A stretch of 64,000 nt of DNA, from assembly GCA_013176395.1 (NCBI GenBank), contig JABMLP010000008.1, forward strand, positions 1,674,001 through 1,738,000. Reading direction: 5' to 3'. This DNA is from Venturia oleaginea. Taxonomy: Eukaryota > Ascomycota > Dothideomycetes > Venturiales > Venturiaceae. A program made the position numbers and the translations under genes. Positions within the stretch are counted from its first letter, which is position 1; each line of letters starts with the position of its first letter. Of the stretch, positions 53,205 through 64,000 are shown in pieces. The notes under the pieces were generated by a model. It was not told where the DNA came from and did not search any database. It saw only the letters and a program-made list of their open reading frames with translations.

Positions 53205-56200
53205 CTTTCGCCGTTGGTACGGTACCTCTACCTGTATAGAATAAGGCTAGCTAGCTTTTCGGATAGGTACTCTCGGATAGAGCGCGATGGGTAATATAAG
53301 CGCTGGAAGTTACGAGGTTAATGTACGAAGTAGCACGGAGGGAGTTGTATAACCGGTAACATGTTATACAAAGCTAGCTGGTCTCAGGGCCCGAAATCTG
53401 GCCTTGGGCCAGATCAATTAAACAAATTCGTGCCGGAAAAGGGTAGACGAAAGTGGCAATCTTCCAGAATTCTACCGCGGCGAACTTTTCCGTCAATTGT
53501 CCGATCAGACAGCAGGATTTAAATTGGCGAGTCAAACCTGGATACTTTGGGAAGAATGAACTGACTTACTATTACTACATTCAGCATGGATTCCGTTCCG
53601 GGAAGTGCCGGTCATCCAATATGCAAACCCCAAGAAAACAAAAATACATGAACGACCCGGGATTATGGTTTAGATCACGTAGGTGGGATTTCCATTATGC
53701 CGAATAGATTCCAATCACGCCGAGTCGGTTTCCAATCACGCCGAATCCGTTTCCAATCACGCCGAATCGGTTCAAATCACGACAGATATTTGAACATCGG
53801 TCCTAATCATTTATACTCCTATATATCATTCCGTCGTTATTTGAATAGATAAATCACAAACCTACAAATTACTCACCTACATGTCTCATACAACGACATC
53901 TTCCGAGACTTAAGTATTCCTCTGGAGAGACAAAACTATAACGGCGTGTCAAAGTCAAACTACGTGTCTTGCGTCTTCGGCCCCGCGAGGGACAAAACCG
54001 ATGCCCACCGCCGTTGATGGACAAAAAGGGCATATTGTATTGTCGTGTTTCACCCCCGCATTGACCATTTCAAGGCAGATTTTGAACGTACTGGGTAATT
54101 CTTTTTTTATTTTTTTTCTGATATGGACTCATCCGGGGTGTTGCCCAGCTACCGTGGGAGACGGTTAAAGTCCAATAACCCCATATCCTTGTATTATAGC
54201 CGGTGCAAAACAGGATTTAGCCTTAAAAAGGACTAGCAAGGCCTGAATGAGTAGGATCTAGACTATAAATAGCTAGATCCACGTATTACATTGACTACCT
54301 GTCAGGATGGCTAGCATTCGACTTAGGCTGTATTCGACGGTACCCCGTAATCCTCAGGGTATATCACAGGGATGGTGACATCCCAGGTAGATCAGCACTA
54401 GCTCCAGGGCAGTCAGATACCCCAGTATTTTTCTCGTGGCCGAGATGCGGGGCGCGTTTGATGGTCGGTCGGGTTCTTTGTCGTGCATCTGAAGCTTCGC
54501 CGGCCGATGTGCAGAAGGCATCTTGTCTCAGACATTTCATGAAATATCTTGATATCCCATATCCGTTCTTGAAGTACCTAAATATCAAGTCTTGGGTCCT
54601 GGTAAAATGATAGGTTGGTGTTTTACTTGCCAGTTGTCGGAACAAGTGACCGGGAAGAATTTTTCGGTGTAATAGATAGAGCCCAATATATACGATCTTC
54701 TCTCAAAACAGCAACCGGGGACGCGTTTAAGTGGCCAAACCTAACCCGGCATCTGGTACCGACTACCGAGTGGCAAGACCGTGATCCGACAATCGTTTTT
54801 GGCTGAATATCTGATCACGGGGCGTAACAACTGACAATGCTTCTCTTCGACAAAGATCTTCTCTTCATGGAAGTTCCAAGGAATCTCGCCAGCAAAATTT
54901 CATGGACCGAGATTCCCCCCAGGGAAATCTTGTTTTATCACACGATTCATACCAGCACCCCGTTGTATTAACAAGGAATGAAAACAGGCCTCTAGTAGGG
55001 GGAGGTCACCAATCAGTGCCATCCGATCCTAACGATCAGCTCACTCAAGCGATGAATACCAATCGAAAATGCTGGAACAGGACTGGGGCGCGCTGGTATA
55101 TACTCACGCGACCCTGAAACTTGAATTCGGCCTAACGCGCAGATCTGCCACGCGAGACAACAACAGCATCAACTCCAACACCACGATTCAAGAACCTCCA
55201 TTTTTCATCGGCTGCGACGAATAATGGATAGAGCTCTTATCTCCACTTTGAAGTCTAATTGTTTAGATACCGCTCCACGACTCGAGTAATACGCGGCTTC
55301 ATGAATCGAACAGATAAACAAAGTCCAAAATCCTGCATATACCCCGCCAACTGAGACCCCAAACAATTGGCTTCAAGAAACGGGTACACTACGGAACATT
55401 TGACAGTGACAGCTGCACGACGGGGATAGCCCAGCGGCATCTATGGGACGTTAAAACATTAGCTCAAGGCTGGGAGACTACCGGTTTCAAAATTACGGGA
55501 TTTCTGATTCGTCGGTGAAAGGATTTTTTATATTTTTTAAAAGAGGCATTCTAACGGAGATAGTTGCAGCCTTGTCGAGGATTCGGTTCCAAATATGCAG
55601 ATGTCAGAACAGGGGGTGCGTAAGTGTACTAGCTAGTATACTAGTACATTGTACTTTAAAATTTATGTTGATGCCATTTCATCGTACTCCCAATCAATGG
55701 CTAAGATATTTCGCCCCCGTTCCGACGCGTATCATCTCCACGACTTGCATACATCGCATGTGAAAGAGCGGTCCGTCCGATGAAAGCTAGACGAGATGAT
55801 AATGGGTTTGGGGATTTCGCTTGCATGGCGTGGCAAACATTCATTGCGCGTTGGGAGAATCATATCGTCATTGATATTGCATACTTGAGAGACAACATCG
55901 TAATTATAATCGACCTCAACAGCTATCAAAACATTAGCTCTCTGCCTGGTCCATGCCATTCAACCATTGTTCAAAGATGATAATGAATGAGCTATCATAC
56001 TTAAGACAGCGGGATGTCCCAGCTGGAATAGTGGCGAGTATGCGGAGCTGTTAAAAGGTTGGGCTTCAGCCTTGTTCATGCGCGGATGCACGATATACTA
56101 GGACGTCGCGGCCTAGCTCATCGTTCAATATTTCAGGGCAATTACGGCCGTTTGGCACAAGAGCTGTCAAACTATGCGTCGCAAAACAGTGGCTCCAATG

Positions 56201-57251
56201 GGATAACGTAAGAGGAAGTGAAGGAATACTGCGGCCCCGTGATATCAATACTGCTGTGTCGAAATTTCTAAACTCGAGGAAACGAATGTAAACTTCAAAT
56301 CCTCGAGCGCAATAAAAAATCGGTGATAAATCAAAGTACTACAAAATCGTCCACCACGGCGAGTACATCAAGCCATCTCCATAAACCAGAATTGTTCTTC
56401 TCCAATGTGAGATACTAGCACGTAAAAAGGTACTAAACACCCTCAACCTCCCCTCCACACCCAAATCCCCTCCACACCCAAATCCCCACCCCACCCCACC
56501 CCAACCCAACCCCCCGCTCCAAGAAAAACAATCCCCAAACCCTCCAAATTCCAAATCCCAACCCGTCCTTCCTCGCCTACTTTTCTGAACGGGGGCGGGG
56601 CGCGAGGCGCGCGTAGAAGAAAACGTCGCTCGCCCGCTCGCAGCTCCCACAACAACCAAAAACGCAAGGGACAGACACCCATCACCTCCTCCCCATCGCC
56701 CCCAACCAAACGACGCGAGGCGCGAGGAGGGAATAGGATTGCGATCCAATTTCAGGATTTACGCGTTGTTCCACACGATAGCGCAATGAGCGATGAGGAA
56801 GCAAGGGGATGAGGATGAGGAATCGGTTACACACGCACGCACGCAGATGACGCGATGAGGAATCGGTTGGTGATGAGCAAGTAAGGGCATGGAGATGGAG
56901 ATTTGGTGTTGGAATTTGCGTTGAGAGGGATAGTGGGGCTACATAGTTGCAGTGCGCAGGGATGGGAATGGGTATGATTCCAAATTATTGTCGCGTGCGT
57001 GCTTGCATGTTGATGGATTGATAAAATGCATGCATAAGGATATGTATTGTATTGTATTGTGCATTGAGGTTGAAAATCGTTCGTGCGCAGCATAAAGTGG
57101 TATCTAGGTATCAAAGAACTAAGGGAGAATTCATACCGCCCACACGCGCCATGCCATATGCAAAATCCCTAAAAGCTTACAAAGGGAGCAAAAGCTCAAA
57201 AAGGCAGGAATGAGAGACAAAAGAAACAGGAATGTAGAGGGTGTGCCCGCA
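53205..57251. other. Gene-poor region with low-complexity DNA
   Basis: About 4 kb with no gene that I can support. Open frames such as 54615-54806 and 54902-55117 are short and unrecognised. Contents: a 21-bp tandem repeat at 53703-53785 (listed), strand-biased C-rich runs at 56440-56520, and short CACACGCACGCACGCA-type runs near 56828-56845. The stretch from 57000 is upstream/downstream flank of the methyltransferase gene. Confidence 0.4.
53703..53785 (+). repeat. 21-bp tandem repeat
   Basis: Three and a half near-identical units of about 21 bases, TTCCAATCACGCCGAATCSGT, with one more diverged unit just upstream (around 53680-53702). Not part of a recognised gene. Confidence 0.8.
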
Positions 57252-59458
57252 TCACGTTGTATCCTCTTTCACAACATACAACGTCCCGACATCCCACACC
57301 GTCTTAAATTCTCTACACTCGTCCACAACATCAGAGTTATCCCACCACCAATTCTCTTCGGAATCTTCATGGACGAACGCGCCCCAGGCATCTTTCCAGA
57401 GTGCCCTGCCCACGAGAACACCAACTTGTGCCACGACATCTCGATTCCCTTTTTCTCTTTCGTGCGTCGCGGCGGGTAATCTCAAAGATCGCGACACGCC
57501 CATTTTATCTACACTCCTCCTCTGGAAGCCCTGCTCGTCAACCTCGTTTCTGTACGATAGAGGTTGGAAGCCAGCTTCTGCCGCCCATCGCGGTACCATC
57601 ATGACAGGTCGTTGACATCGAAACTCGCGTTCCAGACCCAGGAGGAGTCGTTCTTCAAGCCAGGTTGCGAGGCGAGGGCCCATACTGCCTCTTTCTGGAG
57701 CTGCATCCATGAGGCGAAGTTCCAGAACACCTCCTGGTTTGAGGATACGATGGCATTCCGAGAGAAGCTGTGGGAGTTGCGATGCTGGGAGAAGAGAAGC
57801 TACCCTTGAGGACCTGACGTGATGCATTGAGGAGCTGGCGTATGGGAGTGGGAGTAATCCAGCACCGCCGGAGCTAGTAGTTGATGATGAGCCACGGTTT
57901 GAGATCTGAAGTGCATGGTGAATCGCCTGCGACGGTAGCGGTATACTGCTAGACTGATTTGGTGGTGAGTTAGTTAGATGCGCAATCTTGGAGCGAGGGT
58001 ATATGGCAGAAACTTGATAAACCTCGCCTGGGATGACATTAGCAAGCGAGTATCAAAGAAGCCTCGGAAACACCAACCAATGTTCCCATCCAGCTCCAGA
58101 ATTTTCCTTCGTTTGTGTAGACATAGTGGCGGCAGAGGGGCCGATGGTGCTGGAGAGTCGGTCGGACGCACGAATCTATCCAAGGCTTTCATTTGGAGGG
58201 CGGTCAGTGCCCAGAGATGCTTTTCAAGATGAAGCTCCTGGCTCATGGCAAGGTCTGCCGGTTCGTCCCACTCTTCTTTTAGACGTTCGAGTATAATGCG
58301 AGGACCGGCACCTTCCATGCGGCGGACAAATCGCTGGAAGTGGCTAGGGTCATTGGGACGTCGATCTGTCGAAGTGCTGGATGTCTCTCGCGAGTCGGAG
58401 GGGGTGCGTGTGGTCGTCGACGGGACCTCGCTGGGCTGCTCCTGCACGATATCCCAGCTCCCAGGAGCCTGCCAACGCGGGAAACTTTTGACCGATGGCT
58501 TTTTTTTCAAGCTGCCTGCTCTCGGAGGTGGGGGTGGGCTGAGATTTTCCGCGTCGCCGACCTCAGGTAGCTCTGGAATAGAGTCGGGCGGGGGAGTGGG
58601 CAAAAGGAAATGGTCATTTCCAAAAGCACCATTCGAATTTGCATATCGTCGCGGATTCTTTTCAGGAGGAAAGATTGCGGGAATTTGAGTGTCGTGTGCT
58701 TCGAGCTCGGACAGGTCCGAGATATAGTCCGTATGTGCGGGATCCAGATGGAGCTGTGAGAATCGTGAGCTTTGACACAAACACCATTAGGACACCTGAG
58801 GAACGTCATACACGCATCTCGCTAACCAACACTTCTGACTTCGATCTCAAAGCCAAGATCTCATGTTTCACCTGCTCATACGAATGGCATATTCGATCCG
58901 CTTCCGACGCATTTTTGACCGACCACGCGCGATGCGCCGCGTCGTCGATGACTGCGATGGATTAGCATCTTGCTTAGCATCTTCCTGATTGTAGGCGTGA
59001 CATGTCTTACTGGCATCGTGCGGGACGTCGGTCTGCCGCGAGTATATGATTCGACCTGTTGGGGGGGCCGTGGAATCATGGAGGGCATCTTGTTCTGAGA
59101 AGGGAGGTGGAGGTTCCAGTGGACCGCCCGAAGGCAGCTTCGATGGCAGTTTCGCTATTAATGTCCAATTGGGCTGGTGGAGCGGATCCTTCACATCTTC
59201 GGGAGGCGGTATTGGCAGCGGGATTCTCTTTTTGCGCTCGTTGGACGATATCGACGACGGCTTTCCTGGAGCTTTGCGGAATGATCCTGCCATGCTGCTG
59301 AACGAGGCTCTGCCTGGGGACTGCCCTTTTTGCGTTTCGCTTGACGATTTGGACGAGGAAGTCGAGATGGATTCCTCGCGAGCCTTGTGCTTGCGGCCTT
59401 TGCGCTGGCCAACCTTCTCGACAGTATCGTCGGCCCACGACAGATCAGCGCTGAACAT
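57252..59458 (-). CDS. Methyltransferase-domain protein (SAM-dependent, class I)
   Basis: Large fungal protein with a C-terminal class I methyltransferase domain. Exons on the minus strand: 59458-58872, 58769-58078, 58027-57252; phases 2 and 1 agree; 684 aa. The N-terminal half is low-complexity, Ser/Pro/Lys-rich (for example KKRIPLPIPPPEDVKDP and LLPTPPPDSIPELPEVG), probably disordered. The methyltransferase part begins about residue 415 with motif I-like RKILELDGNIGE, followed after a Ser/Thr-rich insertion by QLPQLLSECHRILKPGGVLE, the classic post-motif II/III loop, and LELRLMDAAPERGSMGPRL. Motif I is unusual (ELDGNIGE instead of DxGxGxG). Substrate unknown. The first-exon border at GTGAAA is chosen because an earlier GTAAGA donor would break the frame. 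Confidence 0.8.
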
Positions 59459-60958
59459 GGCGACAGCAATTGAGATTGAAAAAGTGGTCAGAGGGTGGGT
59501 GGAGGGAGGTAGACGTCACGCATTTGCCAGAGATTGAGGGAACAGAGGTCTTGCGTTGACAGGTATATCAAGCGGGCGGCGAAGGGCGCATTCAAATTCA
59601 ATTCAAATGGCTGGAGATCAAGCGGGATGGGTATGTTCCGCAGGAGGGCAGTGTGAGACGTGACTCGCATCAGCGCAACACATATCAGCACTGTCGAGAG
59701 GTTGTCCAGAAAAACGAGACAGGCTGGAGAGACAGGAATCAGATGGAGTAGTAGCTCATTGGAGCAGTCCACGTCACTGTCACTCTCCAAATAGGCCCTC
59801 CCGCGGCACTACTCGAGATGCTGGTACAAGGTCGGACAGACATGATGAAAGCGGAGAAGAGAGCATGTCTCATGTCAATTGTCCATCACATCAAGACATG
59901 TCTATCTTCCCAGTAGAGCTAGGACTGAGCGCGTGCTGCTCCATGACTAAGGCAAGGAAGACGCCAGGAGATGGCTGCCCTGCCACTCGCATGTGCTTTC
60001 ATAACCGCCGACCACGCAAGGGGCCGTAATGGAGGAGGAGCATCATCGCCAGCAGGCATCGCGAGCATGGCGAAGCAGCCATCCCCCAGCCGGATATTCC
60101 AGCCAGTGGGATGGAAGTCTTCAAGGACTCGGTGTCTTGTTGGTGTGAATGTGCAGGGTCTCGGTTCCAAGCGGTCCCCGCTCAGATCAACTCACCCGTT
60201 TCTGTCGAGCCCATCTCTCCCGTGCCACACAGTGGCTTTTCCACCGCGGCCACTATTTCGCAACATTAATCCACCAACACACGAACATGTCAAATCCATT
60301 GGTGCGGACATTACTATACGGAGGGCCGGGTCGTTGGGATACGCGTAATGGAGACGACTCGACAAGATACACGGCCCGTAGTCGGTGAGCATGCACTCTG
60401 CAGCAGCCCGGATTCATGAATCGAAGGCGCCGGACTAGAGTTTGGAGAGCTGCAAGACAGCAGCACGACTGGAGTCTGTCGAATACACTACATAGTACAA
60501 TAGTCAGTAATGCCACTATGGCCTGTTCCACCCATGCCTGACAGCGGGACCTTTTGGTCCACTCTTTATGAATCTTGATCCGCCAGGGCTCTGTAAATAC
60601 CTTACTGTGATTGAGCAATGGCTCAGGTCTACTTATAGAAAGCCTGGCGAGACGACCATCTGTGCACAGTACTCACTTGCCTGCCAAGCAGAGGTCAACG
60701 CCCGACCAGGATTCTTCTGCATTTGCCCGTGTCCAGGATTCTGCTCCTCGTCCCGACCTGTGTCACTAACTCGCGTTATACGGGTGACGGCGATTTGACC
60801 TGCGTCCAATATCTTTCTCTAAATCTCCTGCATCTAGCATCCCTTGCTGCCACTCTTTCTGACTTCTTCCCAGAGCTCTATATTATATCTACTTTCTTCT
60901 CCCCAACGTTCTGTCATGTCTAACTAACTCCTTCAAGCCACTCACAGATTGTCCCATC
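59459..60958. promoter_or_regulatory. Divergent intergenic region, methyltransferase / purine permease
   Basis: About 1.5 kb between the divergent starts. No gene supported; open frames are short and overlap in both strands. The 120 bases before 60959 are CT-rich, a common fungal promoter trait. Confidence 0.4.
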
Positions 60959-63152
60959 ATGGATTCGGTCAGGAAAGCTGCCGCTGGGCTCGATGACTAC
61001 ATCGGTCGCTCCACCTTTGGTCGAGTTTTTCGTTTGGAAGGTTGCGGTCATGTATGTGACTCGTCTCGCGGACCAATCCTGACCCTTTGACTAACCCTTT
61101 TGTGCCATGTAGGAAAAGGAAATCAAGAATACCAGGTTCTTGAGGGAAATCCGCGCCGGGCTCACTACCTTCTTCACCATGCAAGTTGCATCTTTGGATC
61201 AATCGAGAGCATTCCGTTGCTGACATTTGCAGGGCATACATTATTTCTGTCAACGCATCCATTCTCGTCGACTCTGGAGGAACTTGCGTCTGTTCCGACC
61301 CAAAGGACCCGACGTGTATGACCAATATCGACTACAATTTATGTTTACAAGGTACGTTTCACAACAGTGGACCTCGTCGAAGATCACAACTAAACATGGC
61401 ACAGAGTCCAAGCGCGACTTCATTACCGCAACTGCAGCCATAGCTGGTTTATCGACGTTCGCCTTTGGCTTCCTGACTAACCTGCCTGTGGCTCTCGCGT
61501 AAGTTACCGGCGTCGCCATCTCGGCGCTTGCACTAATCCGATCTTAGCCCGGGCATGGGTCTCAACGCGTACTTTGCATACCAGGTCGTCGGCTTCCACG
61601 GTACCGGTTCTCTTTCATACGGCATGGCCCTTGGCGCTGTCTTCATTGAAGGTTTCATCTTCCTGGCCCTTGCTTTGACTGGAATGCGACAATGGCTGGT
61701 CCGGCTGCTTCCCAACAGCATCAAGATTGCCAGTGGTTGTGGTATCGGCTTGTTTCTCGCCGAAGTTGGTCTGTCGTACTCCTCTGGTATCGGAGCCATC
61801 ACTGGCGGTGGACTATCCACGCCCCTCGACCTTGCAGGATGTCCGCCCAAATACCTTGACAAGGTCACCGGAGCGTGTAACGGACACAAGATGGAGAACC
61901 CAACAGTGAGTGGATTGAAACAGTCTCAGCCTGTCCGACATCTAACACGCAATACCAGCTCTGGATTGGTCTATTTTGTGGCGGGATACTGACTGCTTAC
62001 CTCATGTCTTACAAAGTCAAGAGTGCCATTGTCATTGGCATCTCAGTCGTCACCATCATGTCTTGGCCGTGAGTTGCTCGTACTGCCGGCTCCGAGCTTG
62101 TCTAACAATCTGCAGACGGAACACCGCCTTTACTTACTTCCCTCACGACCAAGAAGGAAACGACCGATTTGAGTTCTTCAAGAATGTGGCCATGATTCAC
62201 CCAATAAAGCACACGTTGAACGCCATCGACTGGGATTTTATGAAAGCTCCATCTCACTTTGCACTCGCGCTGTTCACATTCTTGTATGTTGACATTATCG
62301 ATTGCACAGCCACTCTTTACAGCATGGCTCGATTCTCCGGAGTCGTCGACGCTAAGTCTGGCGATTTCCCACGCTCCACCATCGCTTACTGCACCGATTC
62401 CATCTGCATCTCCATCGGCGCTCTTCTTGGCGTATCACCCGTCACCGCCTTCATCGAGTCTGGTGCTGGAATTGCCGAAGGTGGAAAGACAGGACTGACA
62501 GCCATCACGACTGGACTCTGCTTCTTGGTCTCGCTCTTCTTCGCCCCCATTTTCGCGTCCATCCCGCCTTGGGCAACAGGATGCACCTTGGTCCTTGTAT
62601 GCAACCAAGCCCACGATATGTACGCACTCGCTAACATCTTTATAGGTCGGATGCATGATGATGCGTCAAGTTACAATGATCAACTGGCGGTACATCGGTG
62701 ACGCTGTACCAGCCTTCGTTACTCTCCTCTTCATGCCATTCAGTTACTCCGTCGCATATGGTCTCATTGCCGGAATTCTCTGCTACGTCGTTCTCAACAC
62801 CATGATCTATCTCACCCGCATCCTCTCCATGGGCTACCTCGTTCCCGAAGACGAGGACCACAAAGAGTACTGGACCTGGAAGCCAGCCGGAGCCCTACCA
62901 TGGTTCGTCAGAGTATGTCAGGATCCCCAAAAGGTCTTCCGACATAGCTTCAGCAGGGAGGACGAGATCCAGGAAATCACATCTGTCCACTCCAGCTTCG
63001 ACGATCAAGCCCACTTCAGCAAAGCAGCTAGAGGAGACAAGACGTCTGAGGAAGTCAGCGCAAAAGAAGTGCGCGTGCCGATACCTCTAGGCAGTTTGGA
63101 CCCAAATGTAAGACAACAAAGTTCGCAAAGCCACCGTAGTGATCGGGCTTGA
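60959..63152 (+). CDS. azgA: AzgA-like purine (adenine/guanine/hypoxanthine) permease
   Basis: Plasma-membrane proton symporter for purine bases, AzgA/NCS2-related. Eight exons: 60959-61051, 61113-61180, 61233-61351, 61405-61498, 61548-61905, 61959-62068, 62116-62596, 62646-63152; 609 aa, close to Aspergillus AzgA. Intron 2 uses a GC donor (GCAAGT). Family traits: [18 protein letters not shown] near the N-terminus, [31 protein letters not shown] (AzgA signature), [62 protein letters not shown], and WTWKPAG before a hydrophilic C-tail. All phases agree, so the gene looks intact. It is divergent from the methyltransferase gene. Confidence 0.95.
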
Positions 63153-64000
63153 ACGTGTGAATGATCATGGCGTTATGATTGATGTCCTTGATTTGGAGGC
63201 GAGGAATGAAACGGCGGTGATACCCACTATCATTCAGCTTATTAGCTATATTTAATTCTGGGGCATTGTATGGAAAAACATGGATAGAAAACCCTTGTAT
63301 TTTGGGGCTGGACTTGAGTGGCAGAGGAGACTTTTTTTTGATTATGTGAATACTTTCCCTTTTTTGTATAATTTTAGCCTTTCGAATTTATGATATATTC
63401 GATTCTTTGGCGATGATTTATGTCTGTCGTATGCTTTGTACGTGATTTTGGCTCCTCTCTCCCTCTCTTTTTTGCGCTTTTCAGGTGTTCATCTCTTTCC
63501 ATTTCTATCCTGTATAATTTCTCCTGACGGCGATCGTGATTTACTGAGATTGCTGCTGTTGTCACTCCACTGTTAGTAATCTATCTCTTTCCCCCTTCTC
63601 ATCAATCCTCTCATCACCACCACCGGAAACCATCCCAATCATTGTCATTCTCCTTTCTCCAACCTATTTTCTCGTTCTCGCCGAATATCCGGGATACTAG
63701 AAGATATGATATTATTTATCGTTTTGATACATTATCCGCGGCAGGGATAGATATATATCTTTTAAACACCGCCCTAGCCTCTATAGACTAATCGCTTCCT
63801 TACCTTCTTAGGTTTTAGTAAGGATCGATTTGTTGGTGTTGCGATTGGGATTGGGATTGGGAGTAGGGTAGTAAGTATTTATCTCCTAGTGAATATACCA
63901 TCCCACCCCGCAAAGATAAGTACGAGAGAAAAGATATACCGATACCCTCGTCCATCTAGATAAACTCGCCACGCGACTTGGAGAAGAAGATGAGACGGCG
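63153..64000. other. Three-prime flank of azgA, low-complexity
   Basis: No gene. Contains T-rich runs near 63330-63370 and GGGATT units at 63847-63865. The final about 200 bases are AT-rich with scattered TA. Nothing else recognised. Confidence 0.4.

Noticed and set aside
58872..59014. GTAAGACATG donor near 59012 in the methyltransferase gene
   Set aside because: It is phase 1 and cannot join the acceptors before LHLDPAHTDY in frame; the GTGAAA donor at 58871 does.

Overview
This window comes from the nuclear genome of a filamentous ascomycete (Pezizomycotina). The protein-coding genes have several short introns (about 48-250 bp) with GT..AG borders and CTAAC/CTAAT-type branch sites. The families are typically fungal (Zn2Cys6 regulator, AzgA purine permease, AIM32, GABA/choline-type permease, CLPTM1). 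Repeats include fungal pogo/Fot-type transposons and solo LTRs lying in AT-rich, RIP-like DNA. I cannot fix the class or species from sequence alone.

Layout. 0-1 kb: 5' part of an amino-acid/GABA/choline permease, running off the left edge. 1.4-3.05 kb: a non-LTR-retroposon-like insertion with a 14-bp target duplication. 3-5.5 kb: decayed and AT-rich DNA. 5.5-9.06 kb: RAD23 divergent from an F-box protein with C-terminal membrane segments. 9.1-14.4 kb: a repeat island in which a solo LTR carries a pogo-type element, which itself carries a second pogo-type element, flanked by two inverted copies of another solo LTR. 14.6-18.0 kb: a secreted/membrane hypothetical and a Zn2Cys6 transcription factor. 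19.9-25.4 kb: a luciferase-like (SsuD-type) monooxygenase, a SET-domain protein with a lysine-rich tandem tail, and an ATG37/ACBD5-like acyl-CoA-binding protein with a one-base frame break. 25.6-34.9 kb: mostly decayed or lineage-specific genes, including zinc-knuckle genes with 15-bp minisatellite tails. 35.7-49.4 kb: the best gene-dense part, with a histidine kinase lacking its ATPase domain, CLPTM1, a LOG-type protein, a degenerate SDR with a one-base frame break, AIM32 and a HemK/MTQ1-type methyltransferase. 49.4-57.2 kb: gene-poor, with two further LTR copies of one family and one of the other. 57.2-63.2 kb: a methyltransferase-domain protein divergent from an AzgA-like permease.

How it fits together. 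There is no operon-like or obvious secondary-metabolite cluster. The functional links are mainly divergent pairs sharing short upstream regions: CLPTM1/LOG, and AIM32/MTQ1-like, both probably mitochondrial. The Zn2Cys6 factor and the SsuD-like monooxygenase are divergent neighbours 1.9 kb apart. The clearest biological story is transposon archaeology. The occupied LTR at 9.9-14.0 kb has an unoccupied sister copy at 51.9-52.3 kb in the same window, which proves the pogo insertion point to the base. I did not find evidence for a wholly new defence or metabolic system. The most unusual coding material is the decayed zinc-knuckle/minisatellite gene region at 30.4-34.9 kb. Exon borders were worked out by hand and verified for reading-frame consistency, not with transcripts.
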